Both the position numbers and the translations under genes were made by a program. DNA of 24,331 bases from Mxb001 sp049317345 (GTDB lineage: Bacteria > Actinomycetota > Actinomycetes > S36-B12), in NCBI GenBank assembly GCA_049317345.1, contig JBMOIL010000012.1, forward strand, positions 1 to 24,331. The letters are read 5' to 3'. Each line of letters opens with the position of its first letter. Position 1 is the first letter of the stretch. Below are positions 7,748-14,719 of this stretch, piece after piece. The notes under the pieces were generated by a model. The model had not been told where the DNA came from. It ran no database searches and was given only the letters and a program-made list of their open reading frames with translations.

Positions 7748-8592
7748 AGCTCGACCGGCCTCGTGGGATCGGTGATCCACTCGCTCCAGGATCCGACGTA
7801 CATCCGGGAGCCCTCAAGGCCGGCGATGCTCATCGCGAGCACGTTCTGCGCGGCCGTGATGCCCGAGCCGCAGTAGTAGATGACATCGCTTGGCTCCACG
7901 CCATCGAGCAGGTCCTCGTAGTAGGCGCGAAGCTCCTCGGGGCTGCGGAAGGTGAGGTCGGCGTTCGTGGTGTTGGCGCGGTCCGCCAGGCCGGCGCCGG
8001 CGATGTGGCCGCGCACGGCATCGTGATAAACGCCGCCACCGTGATAGCCCTCGGCCCCGCGCGAGTCGAAGACGCAGGTGTGCGAACGCTGGCGGTAGGC
8101 GTCGACCTCATCGACATCGGCGAGCAACTCGGGGCGCAGCCTCATGGGATACGTCGTGGCAGCGCGCTCGGGCACATCTGCCGTCACTTCGCCGCCCGCG
8201 GCGACCCACGCCTGCCAGCCGCCGTCGAGTACGGCAACACGATCGTGTCCCATCCACTTGAGCATGAGCCACACGCGCGCGGCGGACATGCGGCCCCCGT
8301 CGGCGTCGTAGGTCACCACCTGCGTCGACTCGTCGATACCCCAGAGACCGAGTTGTGCAGCGAAGGTCTCGGCGTCCGGGAAGGGGCGCCGACCGGTGAC
8401 TCCCGGGATGATCTCGCCGGCCAGGTGAGTGGCGGTGTCGGCGTAGACGGCGCCGGGGATGTGACCCTCGAGGTAGGCGCGCTGCCCCCACTCCTCGTCG
8501 TCGAGGGAGAAGCGTGCGTCCAGGAGCATGAGGCGCGGGTCTCCCGCGTGCTCGCGAAGCCATTCGACGCTGACGATGGTGCGCTCGTCCAT
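7744..8592 (-). CDS. sseA: 3-mercaptopyruvate/thiosulfate sulfurtransferase (two rhodanese domains)
   Basis: 282 residues with tandem rhodanese domains at about 5-135 (inactive, no loop Cys) and 160-280 (active). The active loop is CGSGITA with Cys241. The neutral CGSG form is typical of mercaptopyruvate sulfurtransferases rather than the CRKG of thiosulfate enzymes. It transfers sulfane sulfur to cyanide or thiols in the cytoplasm. It is the first gene of a four-gene - strand operon, an unexpected lead for sugar-oxidation genes. The ATG at 8592 was chosen over an upstream ATG that would extend the protein across the ilvD2 promoter. A weak -10 (CAGGAT) lies 6 nt upstream, and the next gene overlaps its stop by 4 nt. 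Confidence 0.9.
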   Translation of the reverse strand: MDERTIVSVEWLREHAGDPRLMLLDARFSLDDEEWGQRAYLEGHIPGAVYADTATHLAGEIIPGVTGRRPFPDAETFAAQLGLWGIDESTQVVTYDADGGRMSAARVWLMLKWMGHDRVAVLDGGWQAWVAAGGEVTADVPERAATTYPMRLRPELLADVDEVDAYRQRSHTCVFDSRGAEGYHGGGVYHDAVRGHIAGAGLADRANTTNADLTFRSPEELRAYYEDLLDGVEPSDVIYYCGSGITAAQNVLAMSIAGLEGSRMYVGSWSEWITDPTRPVEL

Positions 8593-8598
8593 GCGGTC

Positions 8599-8604
8599 AT
8601 CCTG
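8599..8604 (-). promoter_or_regulatory. Weak leaderless-type -10 for the sulfurtransferase operon
   Basis: On the - strand, CAGGAT precedes the ATG at 8592 by 6 nt. It departs from TANNNT by one base. It lies within the 41-bp divergent gap shared with ilvD2, so the -35 regions of the two promoters would overlap each other. Confidence 0.35.
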
Positions 8605-8621
8605 CCAGTCAACTTTGTCCC

Positions 8622-8627
8622 TATTCT
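8622..8627 (+). promoter_or_regulatory. Leaderless-type -10 box for ilvD copy 2
   Basis: TATTCT is followed by 6 nt and the GTG at 8634. It sets that GTG as the start over the in-frame ATG at 8646. Confidence 0.55.
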
Positions 8628-8633
8628 GAAGGG

Positions 8634-10325
8634 GTGACCCCGGACATGACACCCCGAAGCCGCCTCGCCACCGAGGGCCGTGACCGTGCGCCCAACCGCG
8701 GAATGCTGCGCGCCCTGGGCATGGGAGATGACGATTTCTCGAAGCCGCAGATCGGCATTGCGTCGTCCTTCAACCAGATCACTCCGTGCAATATGTCGCT
8801 GCGCGAGGTCGCGGCCGACGTCGCCAGCGGCGTGCGCGAGGGCGGTGGCTTCCCGATGGAGTTCGGCACCATCACGGTGTCGGACGTCATCTCCATGGGG
8901 CACGAGGGCATGCACTTCTCGCTGGTGTCACGCGAGGTCATCGCCGACTCGGTGGAGACCGTGATGGAGGCCGAGCGCCTCGACGGCATGGTGACCCTCG
9001 CCGGCTGCGATAAGAGCATCCCGGCCATGCTCATGGCCGCCGCGCGGCTCGACGTCGCGAGCGTCCTGCTCTACGCCGGGTCGCTGCTGCCCGGTCACGT
9101 GCGCTTCAGTGATGGTCGCGAGGAGACCGTCAACATCGTGACCGCCTTCGAGGCGGTCGGTGCCAATGCCCGGGGACTCATGTCCGATGAGGATCTGGAC
9201 CGCATCGAGCGGGCGGTCTGCCCGACCGCCGGGACGTGCGGCGGGATGTACACCGCCAACACCATGGCCGGTGCCTCCGAGGCGATGGGCATGTCGCTCC
9301 CCGGATCCTCGTCGCCGCCAGCGGTCGATGCGCGCCGTGAGGTGCTGGCGCGCCAATCCGGCGAAGCCGTGATCGAGATGATCCGACAGGGCATCACCGC
9401 TCGCGACATCATCACGCCTCGCTCGATCGAGAACGCCATCACGCTGGTCATGGCGCTCGGGGGCTCCACGAATTCGATCCTGCACATGCCCGCGATCGCG
9501 CATGAGGCCGGTTTCGAACTCGACCTGGATGACTTCCAGCGCATTAGCGATCGCACGCCGCTCGTCGCCAACCTGAAGCCCTTCGGCGAGCACCTGATGT
9601 TTGACCTCGATCGGGTCGGCGGCGTACCCCTCGTGATGAAGATGCTGCTTGATGCCGGGCTGCTGCACGGCGACTGCCTCACCGTCACCGGCAAGACGCT
9701 TGCGGAGAATCTCGCCGCCCTGTCGATCCCCGGCCCCGACGGCAGCGTCGTGCGCTCCCTCTCCCAGCCCCTCGACGCGACCGGAGGCATCTCGATCCTG
9801 ACCGGCTCCCTCGCCCCCGAGGGCGCGGTCGTCAAGACCGCTGGCGTGGGCGTCGACTCCTTCGAAGGCACCGCACGGGTGTTCGAACGCGAGCAGTCAG
9901 CGATGGTCGCCCTCGCCGACGGCAGCATCCGCGCCGATGACGTCGTCGTCGTCCGCTACGAAGGCCCCAAGGGCGGGCCGGGCATGCGCGAGATGCTCGC
10001 CATCACCGCAGCGATCAAGGGTGCGGGCCTTGGCAGGGACGTCCTGCTCGTAACCGATGGTCGCTTCTCCGGTGGCAGCACCGGACTGTGCGTGGGTCAC
10101 GTATGCCCTGAGGCTTCCGATGGCGGTCCGATCGGGCTCGTGCGCGACGGAGACCGCATCCGCATCGACATCCCGACGCGCAAACTCGACCTCCTCGTGG
10201 ACGAGGCCGAGCTCGACCGGCGGCGGCAGGAGTTCGAGCCACTGCCGCCCCGCTACTCGCGCGGGGTCCTCGGGAAGTACGTCCGGCTCGTGGGGTCGGC
10301 CAGCCGGGGAGCGGTCTGCGACTGA
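8634..10325 (+). CDS. ilvD: Dihydroxyacid dehydratase, copy 2, next to ilvBNC
   Basis: 563 residues and full length, with the three Fe-S cysteines C52 (ITPCN), C125 (GCDKS) and C202 (GTCGGMYTANTM), the adjacent lysine 127, the SDVISMGHEGMH Mg site and GRFSGGSTG. It should perform the third common step of valine/isoleucine synthesis, and its place just before the ilvBNC leader fits that. Compared with copy 1 it carries more unusual residues: SFNQ for SWNE before the first cysteine, TAGTC for GEGAC before the third, and CPEA for SPEA near the end. Both copies end in VGSASRGAVCD, pointing to duplication within the lineage. GTG 8634 is supported by TATTCT 6 nt upstream. The in-frame ATG at 8646 would shorten it by four residues. 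Which copy is the biosynthetic one is unresolved. Confidence 0.92.
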   Translation: MTPDMTPRSRLATEGRDRAPNRGMLRALGMGDDDFSKPQIGIASSFNQITPCNMSLREVAADVASGVREGGGFPMEFGTITVSDVISMGHEGMHFSLVSREVIADSVETVMEAERLDGMVTLAGCDKSIPAMLMAAARLDVASVLLYAGSLLPGHVRFSDGREETVNIVTAFEAVGANARGLMSDEDLDRIERAVCPTAGTCGGMYTANTMAGASEAMGMSLPGSSSPPAVDARREVLARQSGEAVIEMIRQGITARDIITPRSIENAITLVMALGGSTNSILHMPAIAHEAGFELDLDDFQRISDRTPLVANLKPFGEHLMFDLDRVGGVPLVMKMLLDAGLLHGDCLTVTGKTLAENLAALSIPGPDGSVVRSLSQPLDATGGISILTGSLAPEGAVVKTAGVGVDSFEGTARVFEREQSAMVALADGSIRADDVVVVRYEGPKGGPGMREMLAITAAIKGAGLGRDVLLVTDGRFSGGSTGLCVGHVCPEASDGGPIGLVRDGDRIRIDIPTRKLDLLVDEAELDRRRQEFEPLPPRYSRGVLGKYVRLVGSASRGAVCD

Positions 10326-10333
10326 GTCCCCGC

Positions 10334-10391
10334 CGAGTGCGCACCTGCGGACCCGTTTCGGGCCGAGTTCCCGCCCGCTAGTGCGCACTCG
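10334..10391. repeat. 11-bp inverted repeat holding two GTGCGCAC palindromes upstream of the ilv promoter
   Basis: The arms CGAGTGCGCAC (10334-10344) and GTGCGCACTCG (10381-10391) are perfectly complementary across 36 nt. Each arm is itself nearly palindromic (AGTGCGCACT on the right). The right copy is centred about 47 bp upstream of the -10 of the ilv leader. The pair could be a double operator. A long-loop hairpin after ilvD2 is the alternative, but no T-run follows. Confidence 0.5.
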
Positions 10392-10428
10392 CGGGGGAGG
10401 CGGCCTGGCGCGGGCCTGACGAGACGGG

Positions 10429-10434
10429 TACTCT
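10429..10434 (+). promoter_or_regulatory. -10 box of the ilvBNC leader transcript
   Basis: TACTCT is followed by 7 nt and the ATG of the leader peptide at 10442, so the leader peptide would be translated from a leaderless transcript. Confidence 0.6.
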
Positions 10435-10441
10435 TGCCCCT

Positions 10442-10483
10442 ATGCAGCACATCGTCATTGTCGTAGGCAGGCGCGCGGGCTAA
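10442..10483 (+). CDS. ilvL: ilvBNC leader peptide (attenuator control peptide)
   Basis: A 13-codon frame, MQHIVIVVGRRAG followed by TAA, lies just after a -10 box and 124 nt before ilvB. Five consecutive control codons, Ile-Val-Ile-Val-Val (10451-10465), are what ribosome-mediated attenuation of an ilv operon needs. Translation would stall there when isoleucine or valine is short. The end of the frame overlaps the left arm of a 9-bp stem (10471-10479), and a terminator hairpin follows at 10524. Attenuation with such leader peptides is established for ilvBNC in corynebacteria. Here it is inferred from sequence alone. Confidence 0.85.
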   Translation: MQHIVIVVGRRAG

Positions 10484-10516
10484 CCCCAGCACCTGTCGCC
10501 AAGGCGACCCGCGCGC
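10471..10516 (+). promoter_or_regulatory. Attenuator stem overlapping the leader peptide
   Basis: GCGCGCGGG (10471-10479, inside the leader frame) pairs perfectly with CCCGCGCGC (10508-10516). A ribosome held at the Ile/Val codons would mask the left arm. GGGCT at 10477-10481 can alternatively pair with AGCCC in the terminator arm. Confidence 0.65.
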
Positions 10517-10523
10517 ACCCTCC

Positions 10524-10547
10524 GAGCCCCTCAGGGCCGGGGGGTTT
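10524..10547 (+). terminator. ilv attenuator terminator hairpin
   Basis: GAGCCCC (10524-10530) pairs with GGGGTTT (10541-10547) through four G-C pairs, one A-T and two G-T wobbles around a 10-nt loop. The U-run is short (TTTCGTGTT), as is common in high-G+C genomes. It lies 59 nt before ilvB, where an attenuator is expected. Confidence 0.6.
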
Positions 10548-10606
10548 CGTGTTAAGAGGGGCCATGCGCCACCATGGACCCGCAACGGAAGTGGGAAGAG
10601 GGACTG

Positions 10607-12373
10607 ATGAGCACGAACCCTGGGCAGGCGTCCGGTGAGCAGATCACGGGTGCACAGAGCCTGATTCGGTCGATGGAATACGCCGGTGTCGAGGTGGTCT
10701 TCGGCATTCCGGGTGGCGCCATCCTCCCGGCGTACGACCCCCTCATGGACTCCACCAAGGTCCGCCACATCCTCGTGCGCCACGAGCAGGCCGCCGGGCA
10801 TGCCGCCGAGGGCTACGCCGCAGCGACGGGCCGGGTTGGCGTCTGCATGGCCACGAGCGGCCCCGGCGCGACCAATCTCGTCACGCCCATCGCCGATGCT
10901 CACATGGACTCGGTCCCCATGGTGGCGATCACCGGCCAGGTGCCCAGCTCGGCCATCGGCACCGACGCCTTCCAAGAAGCTGACATCCGCGGCATCACGA
11001 TGCCGATCACCAAGCACAACTACCTCGTCACCAATCCCGATGAGATCCCGCGCGCGATCGCCGAGGCGTTCTACCTGGCGTCAACCGGTCGCCCTGGCCC
11101 CGTACTGGTCGATGTGTCCAAGGACGCACTCCAGGCGATGACGACCTTCACCTGGCCGACGGACATCTCCCTGCCTGGCTACCACCCGGTGACCAAGCCG
11201 CATTCCAAGCAGGTGCGCGAGGCCGCTCGTCTCATCCTGGATTCCCCGCGACCCGTGCTCTACGTCGGCGGGGGAGTGATCCGGGCCAATGCCTCGGCCC
11301 AGCTCCGCGAGTTGGCCGATCTCACCGGTCTGCCGGTCGTCACGACCCTCATGGCCCGCGGTGCCTTCCCCGACAGCCACCCTCAGCACATGGGCATGCC
11401 GGGCATGCACGGAACGGTGGGTGCGGTGGGTGCCCTTCAGAAGGCCGACCTCATCGTCGCCCTGGGTGCCCGCTTCGATGACCGCGTCACGGGCAAGCTC
11501 TCGACCTTCGCGCCGGGTGCCACGATCATTCACGCTGACATCGATCCCGCCGAGATCGGCAAGAACCGCCACGCTGACGTCCCGATCGTCGGAGATGTCG
11601 GCGAGGTCATGGCCGAGCTCGTCGCTGCTCTTCGCGAGGAGATGGCGGCCGGGCGCCAGGGCGATTACGAGGGCTGGTGGGTGCAGCTCAATCGCTGGCG
11701 CGACACCTACCCCCTCGGCTACGACCTGCCCGACGACGGCAGCCTGTCGCCGCAATACGTCATCGAGCGTCTCGGTGCCCTCAGCGGACCGGACGCGATC
11801 ATGGCCGCAGGTGTCGGTCAGCACCAGATGTGGGGTGCGCAGTTCGTGAAGTACGAGAAGCCGCGCACCTGGCTCAACTCCGGTGGTCTTGGCACCATGG
11901 GCTTCGCAGTCCCTGCGGCCATGGGCGCCAAGGTGGGCATGCCGGGGTCGGTCGTCTGGGCGATCGACGGCGACGGGTGCTTCCAGATGACCAACCAGGA
12001 ACTCGTCACCTGTGCGATCAATGAGATCCCGATCAAGGTCGCACTCATCAACAACTCCAGCCTCGGCATGGTGCGCCAGTGGCAGACGCTCTTCTACAAC
12101 TCCCGCTACTCCGAGACGGACCTGCACAGCCACCGCATCCCCGACTTCGTCAAGCTCGCCGATGCCTTCGGCTGCCACGGCCTGCGGTGTGAGACGCCGG
12201 AAGAGGTCGACTCCGTGATCGAGAAGGCCCTGTCCATCAACGACGCCCCGGTCGTCATCGACTTCGTCGTCCATCGCGACGCGATGGTCTGGCCCATGGT
12301 CGCCGCGGGCACGAGCAATGACGACATCCTGGTGGCGCGCGAGATGGCGCCCTCCTGGGACTCGGAGGAGTGA
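10607..12373 (+). CDS. ilvB: Acetolactate synthase large subunit
   Basis: 588 residues, a TPP-, FAD- and Mg-dependent acetohydroxyacid synthase that joins pyruvate to pyruvate or 2-oxobutyrate, the first common step of branched-chain amino acid synthesis. The catalytic glutamate is E60 (RHEQAAGHAAEGY). The TPP-binding motif runs from IDGDGC (D454-G457) to the NN about 28 residues later. A central FAD/regulatory domain lies between the two TPP domains. The ATG at 10607 is preceded by GGAAGAGGGA at a suitable distance. An in-frame ATG at 10574 would add 11 unconserved residues and has no ribosome site. ilvN starts 1 nt after the stop. Expression should be governed by the leader upstream. Confidence 0.97.
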   Translation: MSTNPGQASGEQITGAQSLIRSMEYAGVEVVFGIPGGAILPAYDPLMDSTKVRHILVRHEQAAGHAAEGYAAATGRVGVCMATSGPGATNLVTPIADAHMDSVPMVAITGQVPSSAIGTDAFQEADIRGITMPITKHNYLVTNPDEIPRAIAEAFYLASTGRPGPVLVDVSKDALQAMTTFTWPTDISLPGYHPVTKPHSKQVREAARLILDSPRPVLYVGGGVIRANASAQLRELADLTGLPVVTTLMARGAFPDSHPQHMGMPGMHGTVGAVGALQKADLIVALGARFDDRVTGKLSTFAPGATIIHADIDPAEIGKNRHADVPIVGDVGEVMAELVAALREEMAAGRQGDYEGWWVQLNRWRDTYPLGYDLPDDGSLSPQYVIERLGALSGPDAIMAAGVGQHQMWGAQFVKYEKPRTWLNSGGLGTMGFAVPAAMGAKVGMPGSVVWAIDGDGCFQMTNQELVTCAINEIPIKVALINNSSLGMVRQWQTLFYNSRYSETDLHSHRIPDFVKLADAFGCHGLRCETPEEVDSVIEKALSINDAPVVIDFVVHRDAMVWPMVAAGTSNDDILVAREMAPSWDSEE

Positions 12374-12374
12374 C

Positions 12375-12899
12375 ATGAGCCGCCATACCCTCTCGGTCCT
12401 CGTCGAGGACAAGCCCGGCGTACTCGCCCGTGTGTCCAGCCTCTTCTCGCGACGCGGCTTCAACATCGAGTCGCTCGCCGTGGGCCCCACCGAGGTGCCC
12501 GAGGTCTCTCGCATGACGATCGTCGTCAACGTGACGGGACTGCCACTCGAGCAGGTCACCAAGCAGCTCAACAAGCTCATCAACGTCCTCAAGATCGTGG
12601 AACTCGACGAGGCCAATTCGGTGCAGCGCGCGATTGCCCTGGTAAAGGTCAAGGCCGATGCTGGCCAGCGCTCGAGCATCCTCGAGGTCGTGCAGCTCTT
12701 CCGGGCCAAGGTCGTCGACGTGGCTCTCGATGCTGTGACGATCGAGGTCACCGGTGACGACGAGAAGATCGAGGCGCTGCTCAAGCTCCTCGAGCCCTAC
12801 GGCATCAAGGAGCTCGTCAGGTCAGGAGTCATCGCGGCTAGCCGCGGTGGTCGCTCTATCAGCGACCGCAACCTGCGGCCCGCGGATCGCACGGCCTGA
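12375..12899 (+). CDS. ilvN: Acetolactate synthase small (regulatory) subunit
   Basis: 174 residues. The N-terminal ACT domain (HTLSVLVEDKPGVLARVSSLF, GFNIESLAVG) binds valine and confers feedback control on IlvB. The C-terminal half (about 80-160) is the conserved ALS_ss_C dimer domain. GGAGGAG at 12364-12370, within the last codons of ilvB, sits 4 nt before the ATG, so the two subunits are co-translated, as is usual for this pair. Length and order match other actinobacterial ilvBN genes. Nothing odd was seen. Confidence 0.97.
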   Translation: MSRHTLSVLVEDKPGVLARVSSLFSRRGFNIESLAVGPTEVPEVSRMTIVVNVTGLPLEQVTKQLNKLINVLKIVELDEANSVQRAIALVKVKADAGQRSSILEVVQLFRAKVVDVALDAVTIEVTGDDEKIEALLKLLEPYGIKELVRSGVIAASRGGRSISDRNLRPADRTA

Positions 12900-12930
12900 G
12901 GCGCACGACGCCCCGTCACCCACCCCCCGA

Positions 12931-12936
12931 TACCCT
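12931..12936 (+). promoter_or_regulatory. Possible internal promoter -10 before ilvC
   Basis: TACCCT lies in the 68-bp ilvN-ilvC gap, 31 nt before the GTG. With AAGGAG at 12957-12962 it would give a short leadered transcript of ilvC independent of the attenuator. No clear -35 is seen. Confidence 0.35.
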
Positions 12937-12967
12937 TTTCCCCTGCCCATCCCCTGAAGGAGTCCCC

Positions 12968-13996
12968 GTGGCCGAGCTGTTCTACGACGCCGATGCTGAC
13001 CTGTCCGTCATCCAGAACCGCGTGGTCGCGGTCATGGGCTATGGCAGCCAGGGTCACGCTCACTCCCTGAGCCTGCGTGACAGCGGCGTGGACGTCCGCG
13101 TCGGCCTTTCGCCCAACTCCAAGAGCCGCGCCAAGGCCGAAGAGGAGGGCCTGCGGGTCGTCGATCCCGCGACCGCGGCCGCCGAGGCTGACCTCATCAT
13201 GATGACGGTGCCGGACCCGGTGCAGAAGAAGCTCTACGCCGAGGCCATCGCGCCCAACCTCCAGGAGGGCGATGCGCTCTTCTTCGCGCACGGCTTCAAC
13301 ATCCGCTTCGGCTACGTCAATCCGCCGGCGACCGTCGACGTCTGCATGGTTGCGCCCAAGGGCCCGGGTCACCTCGTGCGTCGCGAGTACGTCGCCGGCC
13401 GTGGCGTGCCGGCAATTGTCGCCGTCGAGCAGGACTTCACCGGACAGGCGTGGCCCCTCGCGCTCTCTTACGCCAAGGCCATCGGTTCGCTGCGCGCGGG
13501 CGGCATCAAGACCACCTTCACCGAGGAGACCGAGACGGATCTCTTTGGCGAGCAGGCTGTGCTGTGCGGCGGCGCGTCGCAGTTGGTGATGTACGGCTTC
13601 GAGACCCTGGTCGAGGCGGGCTACCAGCCCGAGGTTGCCTACTTCGAGTGCCTCCACGAGCTCAAGCTCATCGTCGACCTGATGTACGAGGGCGGCATCG
13701 CCAAGCAGCGCTGGAGCGTCTCCGACACCGCCGAATACGGCGACTACGTCTCCGGCCCGCGCGTCATCGACGAGCGCGTCAAGGAGAACATGAAGGCCGT
13801 CCTCGCCGACGTGCAGAACGGCTCCTTTGCCGCCCGCTTCATGGCCGACCAGGAGGCCGGTGCTCCGGAGTTCAAGGCGCTGCGCGCCAAGGGCGAGGCT
13901 CACCCGATCGAGGACACCGGTCGCGAGCTTCGCGGACTGATGAGCTGGATCGACTCCGGCGATGACGACTACGTCGAGGGCACCGCAGCTCGCTAG
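12968..13996 (+). CDS. ilvC: Ketol-acid reductoisomerase, class I
   Basis: 342 residues, the short class I form. It isomerises and reduces acetolactate or acetohydroxybutyrate to the dihydroxy acids used by IlvD. GYGSQG (24-29) is the dinucleotide fold. The following loop VGLSPNSKSRAKA has the Ser/Lys/Arg content expected for NADPH. Metal ligands are D191 and E195 (TDLFGEQ) and E227 and E231 (YFECLHE). The GTG start follows AAGGAG by 5 nt. The N terminus MAELFYDADADLSVI matches actinobacterial IlvC. The 68-bp gap after ilvN has a possible own promoter, so ilvC may be expressed both with ilvBN and alone. Confidence 0.97.
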   Translation: MAELFYDADADLSVIQNRVVAVMGYGSQGHAHSLSLRDSGVDVRVGLSPNSKSRAKAEEEGLRVVDPATAAAEADLIMMTVPDPVQKKLYAEAIAPNLQEGDALFFAHGFNIRFGYVNPPATVDVCMVAPKGPGHLVRREYVAGRGVPAIVAVEQDFTGQAWPLALSYAKAIGSLRAGGIKTTFTEETETDLFGEQAVLCGGASQLVMYGFETLVEAGYQPEVAYFECLHELKLIVDLMYEGGIAKQRWSVSDTAEYGDYVSGPRVIDERVKENMKAVLADVQNGSFAARFMADQEAGAPEFKALRAKGEAHPIEDTGRELRGLMSWIDSGDDDYVEGTAAR

Positions 13997-14010
13997 TCGC
14001 GGGCGTGGCC

Positions 14011-14016
14011 TAGCCT
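14011..14016 (+). promoter_or_regulatory. Leaderless-type -10 box for the nitrobindin-like gene
   Basis: TAGCCT lies 14 nt after the ilvC stop and is followed by 6 nt and the ATG at 14023, so the gene has its own promoter despite following ilvC closely. Confidence 0.55.
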
Positions 14017-14022
14017 TGCGCT

Positions 14023-14682
14023 ATGCCGAATACGCCTCCGTCCATCTACACCAAGCCGGCTGACATCAGTCCGGACACGCTCGCCAATCTCGGGCCCCTG
14101 CGCGCCTTGGCGGGGGTGTGGCAGGGCACAGTCGGCGCCGACGTACATCCCAATAGGTCGGGCGCCAAGGACCAGGTCTACGTCGAGGACTACGAGGCGC
14201 AACCGATCGACCCCCAAACCAACGGCCCGCAGTTGTTCTACGGCCTGCGCTACCACACGCACATCACCAAGCCCGACAAGACGGCCACCTTCCACGACCA
14301 GGTGGGCTACTGGCTCTGGGAGCCGGCGACCAACACCGTCATGCTGACGGCGGCCATCCCGCGGGGCGAGGTCTTCCTCGCCGGCGGGCACTGCGACGCT
14401 GACGCCACGACCTTCACCGTCAAGGCCAGCGTAGGTGCGCACGACTACGGCATCAGCTCCAACCCCTTCCTGACGGCGCACTTCAAGACGACAGCGTTTT
14501 CCATGACCGTCACGGCCAATCCCGATGGCACCTGGACCTATACCGAAGACACCACGATGACCATCTCGGATCGCCCCGAGCCGTTCCAACACACTGACGG
14601 CAATACCCTCCACCGCATCACGCCTCCTACGCCGAATCCCTTGGCTCAGGTGGCACCGGCGAAGCCTGCGACCGCGTCTTGA
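14023..14682 (+). CDS. Nitrobindin/FABP-like heme-binding beta-barrel protein
   Basis: 219 residues. GPLRALAGVWQGTVGAD (24-40) is the first strand pair with the GxWxG signature of the nitrobindin / FABP-like 10-stranded barrel family. VGYWLWEPATNTVMLTAAIPRG, YGISSNPFL and the terminal HTDGNTLHRI are conserved blocks of the longer bacterial subgroup annotated as heme-binding beta-barrel proteins. Family members can bind heme and may handle nitric oxide or peroxynitrite, but this subgroup is not well characterised and the heme-ligating His cannot be assigned by eye (several His near 190-205). There is no signal peptide, so it is cytoplasmic. The Pro/Ala-rich last 20 residues look disordered. 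It is probably transcribed from its own leaderless promoter. Confidence 0.72.
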   Translation: MPNTPPSIYTKPADISPDTLANLGPLRALAGVWQGTVGADVHPNRSGAKDQVYVEDYEAQPIDPQTNGPQLFYGLRYHTHITKPDKTATFHDQVGYWLWEPATNTVMLTAAIPRGEVFLAGGHCDADATTFTVKASVGAHDYGISSNPFLTAHFKTTAFSMTVTANPDGTWTYTEDTTMTISDRPEPFQHTDGNTLHRITPPTPNPLAQVAPAKPATAS

Positions 14683-14719
14683 GGATGCACTCGAGGCGGC
14701 ACGCGTCGATGATGTTGCA

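Noticed and set aside
857..10325. ilvD copies as a recent recombination-prone repeat
   Set aside because: Nucleotide identity between the copies is only moderate, and the shared runs seen by eye are short, so this is an old duplication.
11081..12784. Long antisense frame of 567 codons opposite ilvB/ilvN
   Set aside because: It lies wholly opposite two clear genes, has low-complexity Arg/His/Asp composition and no family motifs. It is a by-product of high G+C codon use.
14436..14443. Third GTGCGCAC copy inside the nitrobindin-like gene
   Set aside because: It lies in coding sequence with no promoter nearby and is expected by chance in GC-rich DNA.
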